A program made the position numbers and the translations under genes. A DNA stretch of 50,250 nt from Thaumarchaeota archaeon CSP1-1 (GTDB taxonomy: Archaea; Thermoproteota; Nitrososphaeria; Nitrososphaerales; Nitrosopumilaceae): positions 176,289 through 226,538 of the forward strand of contig LDXL01000001.1 in assembly GCA_001443365.1 (NCBI GenBank), in the 5' to 3' direction. The notes beneath the pieces are model-generated. The model did not search any database and was not told where the DNA came from. It saw nothing but the letters and a program-made list of their open reading frames with translations. Shown here piece by piece: positions 8,695 to 17,572 of this stretch. Positions within the stretch are counted from its first letter, which is position 1. Each line of letters starts with the position of its first letter.

Positions 8695-10407
8695 TTGGAT
8701 GATGATGTAAAAAAAGAAATTAGAAAGTTTGCTCTACAAAATGCTGTTGAATATGATGGTAAAACAAACGCCAAAATTGTTTTAGCAAAAATTCTTGGTA
8801 GCAGATCTGAACTCCGTAATAATGTTAAGGAGGTAGCAGAAGAGTGTTCTATTATAGTTACAAATGTCAACGCTATTTCTTTAAGTGAACAGAAAAGTGA
8901 AATTAAAACTAGTTTTCCTGAACTTTTAACATATACTAAAAAAAGTGTAGAAGAAAGACATGGATTACCTCCTCTTGAGGGTGCTGTACAAGGAGAGGTG
9001 GTAACGAGATTTCCCCCTGAGCCTAATGGGTATCCTCACATTGGTCATGCAAAGGCTGCTATCATCAACGAAGAATATGCAAAAATGTATTGTGGAAAAA
9101 CAATTCTCAGAATCGATGATACGAATCCAGAAAATGAAAGACTAGAATTTTATGCAGCTATCAAAGTTGGGCTAGAATGGCTTGGAATTAAATATCATAA
9201 AATAAAAAATACCTCTGATGATCTAGAAATAATTTATCAAAAAGGAAAAGAAATCATTAGTTCTAACAAGGCGTATGTTTGTACTTGCAAACGGGATATC
9301 ATTGGTAAGAATAGACGTGAAATGAAGTCATGTAAATGTAGTCAATTGGATCAAAATAAAAATGAAGATAGATGGCAAAAACTTTTCGATGAATATTCGC
9401 CTGGTCAAGCAATTGTTAGGTTTCGTGGCGACATGAAATCCCAGAATACTGTAATGCGAGATCCATTTCTATTTAGGATAATAGAAGGCCATCATCCGTT
9501 ACTGGAAGAAAAATACAGAGTTTGGCCAAGCTATGACTTTGCAGTTGCCATTGAAGATAGTTTGGATGACGTGACTCATGCCTTCAGATCAAAAGAATAC
9601 GAGTTACGAAATGAGATCTATTATGCAATACTTGATGCACTAAATATGAGAAAACCAAAAGTTTTGGAATTTTCTAGGCTAGAATTTAAGGGAATGCCAG
9701 TTTCAAAGAGGGTAATTAAGCCGTTAATAGAGAACGGTAAAATTTCTTGGTATGATGATCCAAGGCTGCCGACTTTGGAAGCGTTAAAGAAGCGTGGGAT
9801 AACACCAGAGGCAATAAGAAAATTCATTATTTCTTTGAGTTTTACAAAAGCAGATACTCTTGCGCCATTTGATGCTCTAGAATCTTTCAACAGAAAGGAG
9901 GTTGATTCTAAAAGCATCAGATTGTATCAGGTGAAAAATCCACGCAAGTTACTTATCAAAAATCTTCCATTCACTGAAGTAGAAATGTCCAATCATCCTA
10001 CGACGGACATGGGAAAAAGAGTTGTTGAGGTGGATGGAAACATTTACCTCTCAGCTGACGATACAAAAAATATTGCTATTGGAAGTCAATTAAGATTAAT
10101 GGGACTAGGAAATGTCAAAATTAATCGAGTGGGTAATGATTTTGAAGGGGAGTTTATTGGAGATGACGTTAATGTGGATTTTCCAAAAATTCAATGGGTA
10201 TCACAAAAAAATTCTCATAATTTGAAGATATTAATCCCAAAACAATTGTTCATTGATGAAAAATTTAACGAAGACAGTCTTGAGGAATTGGAAGTCTTTA
10301 CCGAACCGCATTACTTAGGATTAAAAGACGGAGCTGAAATCCAATTTGTACGATTTGGTTATTGTAGGAAGGATTCTGCAAACCAAGCTATTTACACTCA
10401 CAAGTGA
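8695..10407 (+). CDS. gltX: Glutamyl-tRNA synthetase (archaeal type)
   Basis: The 570-residue class I aminoacyl-tRNA synthetase charges tRNA-Glu. Its catalytic domain starts at TRFPPEPNGYPHIGHAKAA (HIGH about residues 116-119) and includes LRIDDTNPENE and the KMSKS-equivalent MPVSKRVIK (about residue 332). A helical N-terminal extension of about 100 residues and a beta-barrel C-terminal anticodon-binding region are typical of archaeal GluRS. The start is TTG at 8695, one base after the prenyl synthase stop. It probably belongs to the same transcription unit. Confidence 0.95.
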   Translation: MDDDVKKEIRKFALQNAVEYDGKTNAKIVLAKILGSRSELRNNVKEVAEECSIIVTNVNAISLSEQKSEIKTSFPELLTYTKKSVEERHGLPPLEGAVQGEVVTRFPPEPNGYPHIGHAKAAIINEEYAKMYCGKTILRIDDTNPENERLEFYAAIKVGLEWLGIKYHKIKNTSDDLEIIYQKGKEIISSNKAYVCTCKRDIIGKNRREMKSCKCSQLDQNKNEDRWQKLFDEYSPGQAIVRFRGDMKSQNTVMRDPFLFRIIEGHHPLLEEKYRVWPSYDFAVAIEDSLDDVTHAFRSKEYELRNEIYYAILDALNMRKPKVLEFSRLEFKGMPVSKRVIKPLIENGKISWYDDPRLPTLEALKKRGITPEAIRKFIISLSFTKADTLAPFDALESFNRKEVDSKSIRLYQVKNPRKLLIKNLPFTEVEMSNHPTTDMGKRVVEVDGNIYLSADDTKNIAIGSQLRLMGLGNVKINRVGNDFEGEFIGDDVNVDFPKIQWVSQKNSHNLKILIPKQLFIDEKFNEDSLEELEVFTEPHYLGLKDGAEIQFVRFGYCRKDSANQAIYTHK

Positions 10408-10413
10408 ATAAAT

Positions 10414-11280
10414 ATGAAAATAGGACGATTTGTGGAATCTGGAAAGGAAACTTATGGTTTAGTGAAGGATGGTCATGTTGCAACAAGAGAAGAAATTACT
10501 TATGAAACAGGGGTTCCATTACCATATAGCATCAAAGATTTTCTTTTTGATGGTTGGTTTGAAGAAATTAAGAAAAAATCTCCTACTTTATCGTATAACG
10601 AAAATTTATCAAAATATACTATTCTTGCTCCTATTCCCAATCCTCCCAAAATAATTTGTCTTGCATTCAATTACATTGATCATGCTGAGGAACAAAAAAT
10701 ACAGCCATCTGAAGGCCCGGTGATTGTAATGAAGCCTAGAACAGCATTAACGGGAACAAATTCTGAAATTCGTAGTCCTACTTTTGTAAAAAAGCTAGAT
10801 TATGAAGTTGAGCTTGCTCTTGTAATTGGCCAAAACTGTAAAAATGTAGATGAATCAAAGGCAATGGAAGTTATTTTTGGTTATATGATCTTTAATGATG
10901 TTTCTGCAAGGGATATTCAATACGGAGATCAGCAGTTTACTCGAGGAAAAAGCTTTGATACGTATGCGCCATGTGGACCTTGGATAACAACCTCTGATGA
11001 AGTTCCCAATCCCCAAAATCTCAAAATAATGACAAAAATCAATGGAGAATTAAGACAAAATTCATCTACATCAAAGATGTTTCTGAAGATTCCATCAATT
11101 GTTTCAAAATTAAGTAAGGTGATGACATTAGAAAAAGGGGACATAATATCTACTGGAACGCCTAAAGGGGTAATTTTGAATAATTCTAATTTAGAATTTC
11201 TAAAAGATGGAGATCACATAGAAATGGAAATTGAAAAATTAGGTAAATTAGAAAATACTATAAAATTTGTTGATGAGTAA
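10414..11280 (+). CDS. Fumarylacetoacetate hydrolase family protein
   Basis: The 288-residue protein has the FAH catalytic core: CLAFNYIDHAEEQ, KPRTALTG, DYEVELALVIG, IFGYMIFNDVSARD and the downstream ISTGTPKGV. The acidic residues in YEVELA and NDVSARD are the metal ligands of the family. Relatives cleave C-C bonds or decarboxylate acylpyruvate-type substrates; the actual substrate here is not evident. The gene starts 6 nt after gltX and converges on the GNAT gene with 1 nt between stops. Confidence 0.88.
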   Translation: MKIGRFVESGKETYGLVKDGHVATREEITYETGVPLPYSIKDFLFDGWFEEIKKKSPTLSYNENLSKYTILAPIPNPPKIICLAFNYIDHAEEQKIQPSEGPVIVMKPRTALTGTNSEIRSPTFVKKLDYEVELALVIGQNCKNVDESKAMEVIFGYMIFNDVSARDIQYGDQQFTRGKSFDTYAPCGPWITTSDEVPNPQNLKIMTKINGELRQNSSTSKMFLKIPSIVSKLSKVMTLEKGDIISTGTPKGVILNNSNLEFLKDGDHIEMEIEKLGKLENTIKFVDE

Positions 11281-11281
11281 T

Positions 11282-12091
11282 CTATTGGATTTCTTTTTTC
11301 ATTAAATAAAACGAAAGTTTTTTTTCCAGAGTATTAATTTTAGGTAGATTTTTTAATTTTGTCAAAATTTGTATTCGTACTATGTTTGTTTGTGCAGCAT
11401 AGTTTTGAAGATATGAAAGAATTTCTTTAATTCCGTTTTCATTTCCGAAAATTAACGTTAACATTAATATATTTTTAAAATGATCAGATTTAGTAAATAT
11501 CGCTAAGGCATTAATAGTTCCTTTATGTTCGGAATAAAGAATTTTTTTCTCATCAATTAGGGATTTAACGTTAGTGTTAGTTAGTCGTAACCATCTCCAT
11601 GATCTTACATAAGATGAAGTGAATGATAAAATGAAATCAATTATTGATTTATTATTGGTAGCAAATTTTACATTTGTTTTATAATTGATCTTCTTAGGAA
11701 GAAGAGAATAAAAATTCCAAATCTCATCCTTTTTGTAAGTTAAGCTACCAGCAAGGTTAAGAGATTTCTGATTATTAGTTGCTATCAACATTTGTGAAAT
11801 TTTACAATTATTATTTTTAGCAATAAATTCTGATTCTTGGACAAGACGTTTTGCAAATCCTCTTCTTCTAAGATTTTTGTTTACCCGAATTCCTTCTATC
11901 CATAATTGTTCAATGTTAATTGAACAATGACATATGGCTACTGGAACATCATTTTCGGTTAAAACTAAAAGATTTCCTTCTAAAATCCAATCGTCCCATA
12001 CATCAGAAATGTAATCACCCCAGGAAAATGTAGTTTTACAAAATTCCAATACCTTGTTTTTATCTGAAGATTTAGCCTTACGAAGTTCCAT
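11282..12091 (-). CDS. GNAT family N-acetyltransferase
   Basis: The N-terminal half shows the GNAT acyl-CoA fold: WIEGIRVNKNLRRRGFAKRLV is the classic motif A with the R/Q-x-x-G-x-G/A loop, and QMLIATNNQKSLNLAGSLTYKK is motif B. The C-terminal half of about 130 residues is unassigned. The frame extends upstream to 12178, but starts at 12091 (MELRKAK) or 12100 avoid running into the divergent Rieske gene starting at 12144, and the extra N-terminal residues do not look like GNAT. The acceptor substrate is unknown. Confidence 0.75.
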   Translation of the reverse strand: MELRKAKSSDKNKVLEFCKTTFSWGDYISDVWDDWILEGNLLVLTENDVPVAICHCSINIEQLWIEGIRVNKNLRRRGFAKRLVQESEFIAKNNNCKISQMLIATNNQKSLNLAGSLTYKKDEIWNFYSLLPKKINYKTNVKFATNNKSIIDFILSFTSSYVRSWRWLRLTNTNVKSLIDEKKILYSEHKGTINALAIFTKSDHFKNILMLTLIFGNENGIKEILSYLQNYAAQTNIVRIQILTKLKNLPKINTLEKKLSFYLMKKEIQ

Positions 12092-12143
12092 ATCTATCAT
12101 CAAATTAGAAAAACTATTAAGAATAATCGATCGAAAATCAGGT

Positions 12144-12452
12144 ATGGGTAAAGTAATTGTGGGTAAAGCTTCTGACATCCCTCCAGGTAAAATGGTAAAG
12201 GTTTCCGTAGATGGAAAAGAGATTTTGGTTGTAAATTCTGATGGTAATTACTATGCTATGGATGACACATGTACCCATTCAGGTGCAAGTCTTTCAGAAG
12301 GTCAATTTCAAGACTCTATAGTTACTTGTGGTTGGCATGGAGCTCAATTTGATTGTAAAAGTGGCAAACTAGCAAAATTTCCTGCAAAAATTAACAATTT
12401 AAAATCATATAATGTAGTTTTAGAATCAGATGAAGTTTTTGTAGAGGCATAA
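12144..12452 (+). CDS. Rieske-type [2Fe-2S] ferredoxin
   Basis: This small 102-residue soluble Rieske protein carries C43-T-H45 and C62-G-W-H65, the two-Cys/two-His ligand set, in the order CTHSGASLSEG then CGWHGAQFD. It lacks a transmembrane anchor and resembles ferredoxin subunits of ring-hydroxylating oxygenases. The frame is open up to 12054, but the ATG at 12144 is chosen because MGKVIVGKASDIPPG aligns with family N-termini and the upstream part overlaps the divergent GNAT gene. Its electron partner is not apparent nearby. Confidence 0.9.
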   Translation: MGKVIVGKASDIPPGKMVKVSVDGKEILVVNSDGNYYAMDDTCTHSGASLSEGQFQDSIVTCGWHGAQFDCKSGKLAKFPAKINNLKSYNVVLESDEVFVEA

Positions 12453-12492
12453 ATTAAAAAAAGCCTACTTTATGAAATATGTGATGAATGCT

Positions 12493-12765
12493 ATGTCAGA
12501 TAAAAAAAACCAAAATGAAGAATACCTCCAAAATGCCATTGATATATTAAATCAAGTAGCAACAAACCCGTCAACGCCAAAAAATATCAGAAAAAATATT
12601 CAAGATTTAGCAAATGATCTTAAAACCCAAGAGCATTCAATGTCTGTTCGTGCATCTAACGTAATAAGTTTGTTAGATGATATTACACAAGATCCCAACG
12701 TGCCTTCTTATGTTAGAGTAACTTTATGGCAGGCGGTTTCAACTCTTGAAAATATTCGGGAATAA
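12493..12765 (+). CDS. UPF0147 family protein
   Basis: The 90-residue all-helical archaeal protein matches the UPF0147 family (LNQVATNPSTPKNIRK, ISLLDDITQDPNVPSYVRVTLWQAVSTLE). The function of the family is unknown. An ATG at 12472 would add seven residues (MKYVMNA) that are not needed for the family; 12493 fits the usual length better, though either start is possible. Its end overlaps the methyltransferase start by 20 nt, suggesting translational coupling. Confidence 0.85.
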   Translation: MSDKKNQNEEYLQNAIDILNQVATNPSTPKNIRKNIQDLANDLKTQEHSMSVRASNVISLLDDITQDPNVPSYVRVTLWQAVSTLENIRE

Positions 12766-13537
12766 CCAACCAATAATAAAATTAGAAGATTATTTAGCAT
12801 CACTTCCGAGGGGTATAATTTCAGGCGAAGATGTTCAACTTCCTGACCATTCTTTTAGAGAAATTTTTGAATTTGTAAATTTAGGTGAAAATGATATTTT
12901 ATATCATTTAGGGTGTGGAAATGGTAAAGGAATTGCCATAGCTCTTGAAGAATTTGGAGTCAAAAAGGCTGTAGGTATAGACGTTGATAGAAAAAAAATT
13001 GAGGAGGCTAGAATTTTACTTCGGGAAAAGAACTTTGCAAATAGTCAGGTTTTGAATGAAGACATTCTTTATTCACATTTCAATGATGCAACGGTAATCT
13101 TGTTTTGGTTCACCGATACAAAAATTATTGAAATGATGATGGAAAAATTTGAAAAACTAGAAAATGGATGCAAAATCATAACAATATGGGGTCCACTTCC
13201 TGGTTGTCTTCCAGAGAAAGTAGATTTTCCATACATCATTAATCAGGTTCCCTTTAAGCCAGCAAAGGATCTTCAAGAGCAGCTATTGGCAGTGTTTGGT
13301 ACAAAGTGTATAGATTTTGTAAATGCGTGGGAGTACGCTGAAAGATATACCAAAGCAATAGGTGCACCAGATGCTGGAAATGATAGATTCCTAACAATTA
13401 TTCAATCACTTGTAATTTGGATTAACGCAAAGAATCTTGGAGTGGCGTGTAGCGATGAAATCCCTCCAGCAATTAAAAATTATATGGGAATTTTACGTAA
13501 TTTTTTTAATATAGAAGTAGAACATCTGATAAAGTGA
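12746..13537 (+). CDS. Class I SAM methyltransferase, Dot1/aKMT4-like N-terminal domain
   Basis: The 263-residue protein has SAM-binding motif I ILYHLGCGNGKG (about residues 51-62) and an acidic motif II KKAVGIDVDRKKIEEA. These resemble the Dot1-like lysine methyltransferases of archaea (aKMT4 of Sulfolobus), in which the same GCG(D/N)G and VKKAVG(I/V) segments occur. The C-terminal 100 residues have no recognised domain, making it longer than aKMT4. The start is TTG 12746, inside the end of the UPF0147 gene. Whether it modifies protein lysines is inference from fold only. Confidence 0.7.
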   Translation: MKIFGNNQPIIKLEDYLASLPRGIISGEDVQLPDHSFREIFEFVNLGENDILYHLGCGNGKGIAIALEEFGVKKAVGIDVDRKKIEEARILLREKNFANSQVLNEDILYSHFNDATVILFWFTDTKIIEMMMEKFEKLENGCKIITIWGPLPGCLPEKVDFPYIINQVPFKPAKDLQEQLLAVFGTKCIDFVNAWEYAERYTKAIGAPDAGNDRFLTIIQSLVIWINAKNLGVACSDEIPPAIKNYMGILRNFFNIEVEHLIK

Positions 13538-13566
13538 AAATACCCAGTCATCCTTTTATCCAGTAA

Positions 13567-13929
13567 ATGTGTTATATGATTATGCAAGAACGCATGAACA
13601 TTAACGTCTCAGCTACGGATTATGATAAAACCAGTAAGACAATCAAATCTACTCTTACTTTACTTGAGGAAATGGTTCATTCAGAAGATGGTTTTATCAT
13701 TACTGATTCAGAGTTTGCTTTTGGCTGGCATTTTTACATAGTTTGTGTGAATAAAGAACTTATTCAAAAATTAGCAGATCAAATGGGGTCAGATTTTGAA
13801 AATTTAAAGGGAAAAGGTATAGAAAAAAAATTTCTTACATGGCTTACGCAAAAAGTAGAACAAAAAAACCTTAGAATTAAACTTGCAATAAAAGAAGAAA
13901 TGGAATCAAGTAAATTCGGTATTTTTTAA
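13567..13929 (+). CDS. Hypothetical protein
   Basis: This is a 120-residue cytosolic-looking protein with no motif I recognise. It has no signal peptide or membrane segment. The central part (EDGFIITDSEFAFGWHFYIVCVN) looks like alternating beta strands, and the C-terminal third is helical and charged. The true start may be the ATG at 13582 or 13597 rather than 13567, since several Met codons cluster there. It stands alone between the methyltransferase and the convergent zinc-ribbon gene. Confidence 0.6.
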   Translation: MCYMIMQERMNINVSATDYDKTSKTIKSTLTLLEEMVHSEDGFIITDSEFAFGWHFYIVCVNKELIQKLADQMGSDFENLKGKGIEKKFLTWLTQKVEQKNLRIKLAIKEEMESSKFGIF

Positions 13930-14028
13930 TAATTTTGATTTTGAGAACATAATCTAACTATATTTATGAAATAAATAAAAAAATAAAAAAAGCTAACTGA
14001 TTTTAAAATAATTTAAAACATTTTTAGC

Positions 14029-14178
14029 TTAAAATCTTCCTGGTCCGCCACGAGTACGATGTTTTGGCAAACATTCTTTACAATACACTGGTCTTCCTTC
14101 TTTTGGTTGAAATGGTACCTCTGATTCCTTGCCACAATCTGAGCAAGTACAAGGGTACATTTTCCTGTCTTCTGACAT
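14029..14178 (-). CDS. Small CxxC...CxxC zinc-ribbon protein
   Basis: The 49-residue protein begins MSEDRKMYPCTCSDCGKE and continues with VYCKECLPKHRTRG. C12-x2-C15 and C33-x2-C36 form a treble-clef or zinc-ribbon-like site. I recognise this as the CxxC-x17-CxxC small-protein family, common in thaumarchaea and some bacteria, of unknown function. The basic, glycine-rich tail (KHRTRGGPGRF) suggests nucleic-acid contact. A longer frame overlapping it on the same strand (14013-14273) has no such features and is not considered real. Confidence 0.75.
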   Translation of the reverse strand: MSEDRKMYPCTCSDCGKESEVPFQPKEGRPVYCKECLPKHRTRGGPGRF

Positions 14179-14289
14179 AATATTCGGCCATTTTGGCTAC
14201 TTAATAAGTATTGGATTTTCAAAATTATTTGGCAAGTAAAAAAAAAATTGACCTCAATTAGTTCTAGATTCATTAAATCAAATGGAAGA

Positions 14290-14306
14290 GGCCTTCGGGG
14301 TGGAAT
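14290..14306 (-). repeat. Degenerate copy of the tRNA-His 3' end (possible old attachment site)
   Basis: GGCCTTCGGGG on the plus strand is identical to the 3' acceptor region of tRNA-His (26724-26734). After one inserted T it continues with GGAAT, as in the tRNA. It has the same orientation as the other two copies. It lies in the 14179-14372 spacer, which holds no gene I can see. The match is shorter than that at 17573, so it may be an older scar or chance. Confidence 0.45.
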
Positions 14307-14372
14307 GTAATATTACTTCGATTCCCCACCAATAACAAGCAGGTTCAGAGAAGGGTTTGAAAAAAACTTAGT

Positions 14373-15077
14373 CTAAGGAACTTCTAATAATACAGATGTA
14401 CAGGAAAAAGCAACGCGGTCTCTTATTTCTGATTTATTTTGCCCTGAATATTGATAAAAGTTAATCACATCTTGCAGGTATGTTCCGTAAGCGGTTGGTT
14501 GACAGTTTGTATAAGTCCATGTTTGAATAACTGTGCCATCTCCAGCAACCACGTCAATATCTACAGCAAAAGGACTAAGAGTCGTACCCCTAGTCATCCA
14601 TCTATCAATTCCTCTGTACAAGTCCTTTTTATCCACACTAGGTAATCCTTCTAACAAAAATTCTGCTTTGTCCTTAAAGTAGTACATCGGAAATTTAAAT
14701 AACTCTGTTCCCTTGCTCTGGGAACTAGTTGATTCAAATTTAGAAAATGTGTAAACAGTGAACGGCTTTTCAATTAATCCATCAGAAAAATGAACAACAA
14801 AAAATTGAGCACGCTCATCATCAGTTAAAGGTGTTTGAGCAGCAGTCACTTCGATTTTCTGTGGAATATTGATTATTCCTTTTGTAATTAGATACTCTAA
14901 TGATTTTAGGTATTCTACTTCGCTAATGGAGCCTTCAGACCACCACTTGGCATTATTTTTTACCCATACTGGTATTGAAGAGGAATCAGCTAAAACACTA
15001 AGGGAGAAAACAGTTACTAATAATGGAATAATTGTCATCAACAATACAACTTTGCTTATTGGTATCTTCATAATCAA
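14373..15077 (-). CDS. Secreted protein with thaumarchaeal WVKNNxxWW domain
   Basis: The 234-residue protein has a signal peptide (MIMKIPISKVVLLMTIIPLLVTVF..LADS). This is followed by SSIPVWVKNNAKWWSEGSIS and EYLITKGIINIP (about residues 34-72), a module seen on many thaumarchaeal secreted proteins, with spaced Trp residues and an LITKGII end. The remainder is a beta-rich domain of unknown function with a few Cys (TNCQPTAYG, AFSCTSV). It is predicted to lie outside the membrane. A related module occurs in the protein encoded at 16400-17515, which may indicate a common surface role. Confidence 0.72.
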   Translation of the reverse strand: MIMKIPISKVVLLMTIIPLLVTVFSLSVLADSSSIPVWVKNNAKWWSEGSISEVEYLKSLEYLITKGIINIPQKIEVTAAQTPLTDDERAQFFVVHFSDGLIEKPFTVYTFSKFESTSSQSKGTELFKFPMYYFKDKAEFLLEGLPSVDKKDLYRGIDRWMTRGTTLSPFAVDIDVVAGDGTVIQTWTYTNCQPTAYGTYLQDVINFYQYSGQNKSEIRDRVAFSCTSVLLEVP

Positions 15078-15272
15078 TTAGAATTATTTGTACACTAGCC
15101 CCCAAGATATATTTATTCAAAATTGTTCCAAAGTGATTCATATATTTCTCAAAGTAATTGTCATGATACCTGCTTTGACAATAACTAAAATCCACTGTAA
15201 AATTTTTGCTATGTTTTACGATTTCTAATATGTTAGTCCTCATTTTTATAGCACCAATCTAAGTAGGCAGTA

Positions 15273-15581
15273 ATGGGAATTAAATCAAAAATTCAAGGCA
15301 CGGCAGATTTTATCAAAGCAAAAGCAATCTCTCGAAAAGAAGACGTCTCTTTCCTTATAGAAATCCTAGAATCCAAAGAAATTGTATTTTTAAAAACGGA
15401 TTCGATTGCTATTCTCATAAAGAGAAAAGGGGAATCAAAAAAATTTTTTGAAACAGTTGATAAGATAACCCGCGAGGGTTATGAGTTAAAATCTCAAGAA
15501 CCAATAACTGATCCTATTCCAAAATTAAATATTGCTTTAGGATATATTTTCTATTTTCAAAACAAAAAATACATAACATAA
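15273..15581 (+). CDS. Hypothetical small protein
   Basis: The 102-residue protein starts at ATG 15273 with a basic amphipathic N-terminus (MGIKSKIQGTADFIKAKAIS) followed by an alternating hydrophobic/charged segment that looks like a small alpha/beta domain (EIVFLKTDSIAILIKRKGESKKFFETVDKI). There are no Cys residues, membrane segments or known motifs. The 14373 gene is divergent from it, with a 195-nt intergenic region. It is probably a real but uncharacterised gene. Confidence 0.55.
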   Translation: MGIKSKIQGTADFIKAKAISRKEDVSFLIEILESKEIVFLKTDSIAILIKRKGESKKFFETVDKITREGYELKSQEPITDPIPKLNIALGYIFYFQNKKYIT

Positions 15582-15670
15582 TAGCAAATGATAACAACAT
15601 AAGAATACAAATTGTAAAGTATGCCTCTTCGGATCCTGTATTAATACGATTCTACATGTATTAACAAGGA

Positions 15671-16387
15671 TTAATTTTTGGGAACGGTAATTGGAATATC
15701 TATTTCGTATTCATTAATTCCATCAGTAGCATACACATGATACAATCCACTTTTAATTGAATCAGGAATTTTCCAAGGCAGGTAAAGATTTCCACGTGGA
15801 TCTGTTTGACTCATCATGAACTCAATCTCTGCCGAATCATCGGAAATTGTAATTTCAACATTATGAAAACCATGCCAACCATATCCATCAAAAATAAGAT
15901 ATGATTCTCCTGCAATTGTATCATGAGTAATACTCAAGCCTAATCCTTCGTAGAGAGGAAACTCCTTTCTATATTCTTCCAATGGTTTTAACATAGAAGA
16001 TTTTTTTTCACTCATTGCAACAAAGATATTGTTTTTCTCTGCAAGAGTTGCAGCCCAACCCTTATCCACAAGTCGTTGCACGTTTTCTGGCTTTACACAT
16101 GCTGGATGCCAGTTAGATAGCTTCAAAACAAATGCAAGGTGACTTTTACATGTTATTTGGTATACAGGAATACCAAGATTGTATTGTGCCATAGGAGTGT
16201 GAAGGTTTTTTCCAACAGGAGTCAAAGTATCTTCTGATTCTTTATAACACAACTTATCGCCACAGACATCAGATGAATTTGTCACATATTTTTTCTTGAA
16301 TTCAATTATGTTTGTGCCACCATCAACAGAACTAGTTGTTAGTCCTAGCGATATCAGGAGGATTAGAATTAAAAACAAATAACTCAT
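15671..16387 (-). CDS. Secreted hypothetical protein
   Basis: The 238-residue protein has a hydrophobic signal peptide (MSYLFLILILLISLGLTTSSVDG) and no other membrane segment. The mature part contains a Cys-containing N-terminal region (SSDVCGDKLCYKESED, YQITCKSHLAF, HPACVKPE), an SxxLVDKGWAATLAEKN-like segment, and a beta-sandwich-like C-terminus (LIFDGYGWHGFHNVEITISDD ... DGINEYEIDIPITV). It is likely extracellular. Its start is only 12 nt from that of the divergent gene at 16400, so the two promoters must lie inside each other's coding region. Confidence 0.65.
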   Translation of the reverse strand: MSYLFLILILLISLGLTTSSVDGGTNIIEFKKKYVTNSSDVCGDKLCYKESEDTLTPVGKNLHTPMAQYNLGIPVYQITCKSHLAFVLKLSNWHPACVKPENVQRLVDKGWAATLAEKNNIFVAMSEKKSSMLKPLEEYRKEFPLYEGLGLSITHDTIAGESYLIFDGYGWHGFHNVEITISDDSAEIEFMMSQTDPRGNLYLPWKIPDSIKSGLYHVYATDGINEYEIDIPITVPKN

Positions 16388-16399
16388 AAAGCAATATAG

Positions 16400-17515
16400 T
16401 TGAAATTCAATTTTAGCCTTATCACGATAGTTTCACTATTGATAATTGTAGTTCCGTCTGTCTTTGCCATTAATCTACCATCAATAGAGAATGATATGAA
16501 TTTAGTTGATCTAAAAGTAGTAGATCTTCAGATTCTTTCAATGGATGATACACCATGGGAATATCTTGATGATGCAGATCTTGTAAAAATAACAATTAAC
16601 GTTACAAACAACGGGCTTGATTATCTTCTCTTAGATAATAAAATGCTAATACTTTGGGCAATGGAACCAGATTATAGAAAAAGCAGCGCAGACAATGAGA
16701 TTCTTGAGCTTGTGGATAATTATTCCACAATTTATGACGATGAGCTTGAGGTCATGTATGAGAATTTAGAATCACGCGAACTCTTTGAAGAATGTGACCA
16801 TATACATGAGAGGATAAGAATTGGGCAATCAAAAGTTTTTACAATTTGTTATAATGTATTGAGAATATGGCATAACGAAGTTCTAACCATAGATGGCCAA
16901 AAGCAATACTATATTGTTATGATGGATAATCAATATGCCGCTTCATGCCCCAATTGCAAGAAGATCCCCTTGTCTACAATATCTGTTCCAACCACTAAAT
17001 ACTATACTCCAAGATGGGTTCAAAACCTCTTTGAGTGGAACCAACGAGGAATAATTTCAGATCAAGAGTTTGAATATTCAATCAAGTATCTTGTTACGAG
17101 AGGTATTATTTCTAAAGAGAACGAGAAGATGCAGCCGATAACTATGGAAAATAAGAACTTGCAGCTAAAAGAACATCAAGCAAGGCTCTCTTTAGCTCAG
17201 CAAACTAATCTTTATGTTAGTGCAATGAATTTTTACGAATCAAAATACAATGATAGTTTTAGTGGAGTTGTATGCAAAAAGCAAAACAATATTGTGACTT
17301 TATCTGGTGATTATACTAATGATGGCTCTGACTATCAGGCTGTATTTTTGAAGCTGCTTATATTCGATGATTTAGGAAATGTTGTAGATGCTGGCATTGC
17401 AAAGATTGTAGACGTTACACAAAACGATTTTAGACATTTTTCAGTATCAACACCTTACAAAGGGAAGATTAACAGTTGTCTTGTTATGATAGATTCTAGA
17501 TTTCCTCAAGAATAG
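16400..17515 (+). CDS. Secreted protein with WVQNxxxW domain
   Basis: The 371-residue protein starts at TTG 16400, needed to include the signal peptide MKFNFSLITIVSLLIIVVPSVFA. The first half is a beta-rich domain containing NVTNNGLDYLLLD and CDHIHERIRIG. The middle (about residues 202-240) has YTPRWVQNLFEWNQRGIISD and YLVTRGIIS, the same module as in the protein at 14373-15077. The C-terminal region is another beta domain. Function is unknown; an exported location is predicted. It ends 57 nt before the tRNA-like repeat at 17573. Confidence 0.68.
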   Translation: MKFNFSLITIVSLLIIVVPSVFAINLPSIENDMNLVDLKVVDLQILSMDDTPWEYLDDADLVKITINVTNNGLDYLLLDNKMLILWAMEPDYRKSSADNEILELVDNYSTIYDDELEVMYENLESRELFEECDHIHERIRIGQSKVFTICYNVLRIWHNEVLTIDGQKQYYIVMMDNQYAASCPNCKKIPLSTISVPTTKYYTPRWVQNLFEWNQRGIISDQEFEYSIKYLVTRGIISKENEKMQPITMENKNLQLKEHQARLSLAQQTNLYVSAMNFYESKYNDSFSGVVCKKQNNIVTLSGDYTNDGSDYQAVFLKLLIFDDLGNVVDAGIAKIVDVTQNDFRHFSVSTPYKGKINSCLVMIDSRFPQE

Positions 17516-17572
17516 TTCAAGGTAAACCAGAAAAATTTCTCTACGGATTCTGTGATGATTTAAAGTTTGATT

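Noticed and set aside
14013-14273. 86-codon ORF on the minus strand
   Set aside because: It overlaps the 49-residue CxxC zinc-ribbon gene in another frame; its own translation has no domain-like features while the shorter frame has a clear family pattern.
14998-15243. 81-codon ORF upstream of the 14373 gene
   Set aside because: It overlaps the signal peptide codons of that gene in another frame and the promoter region; composition looks random.
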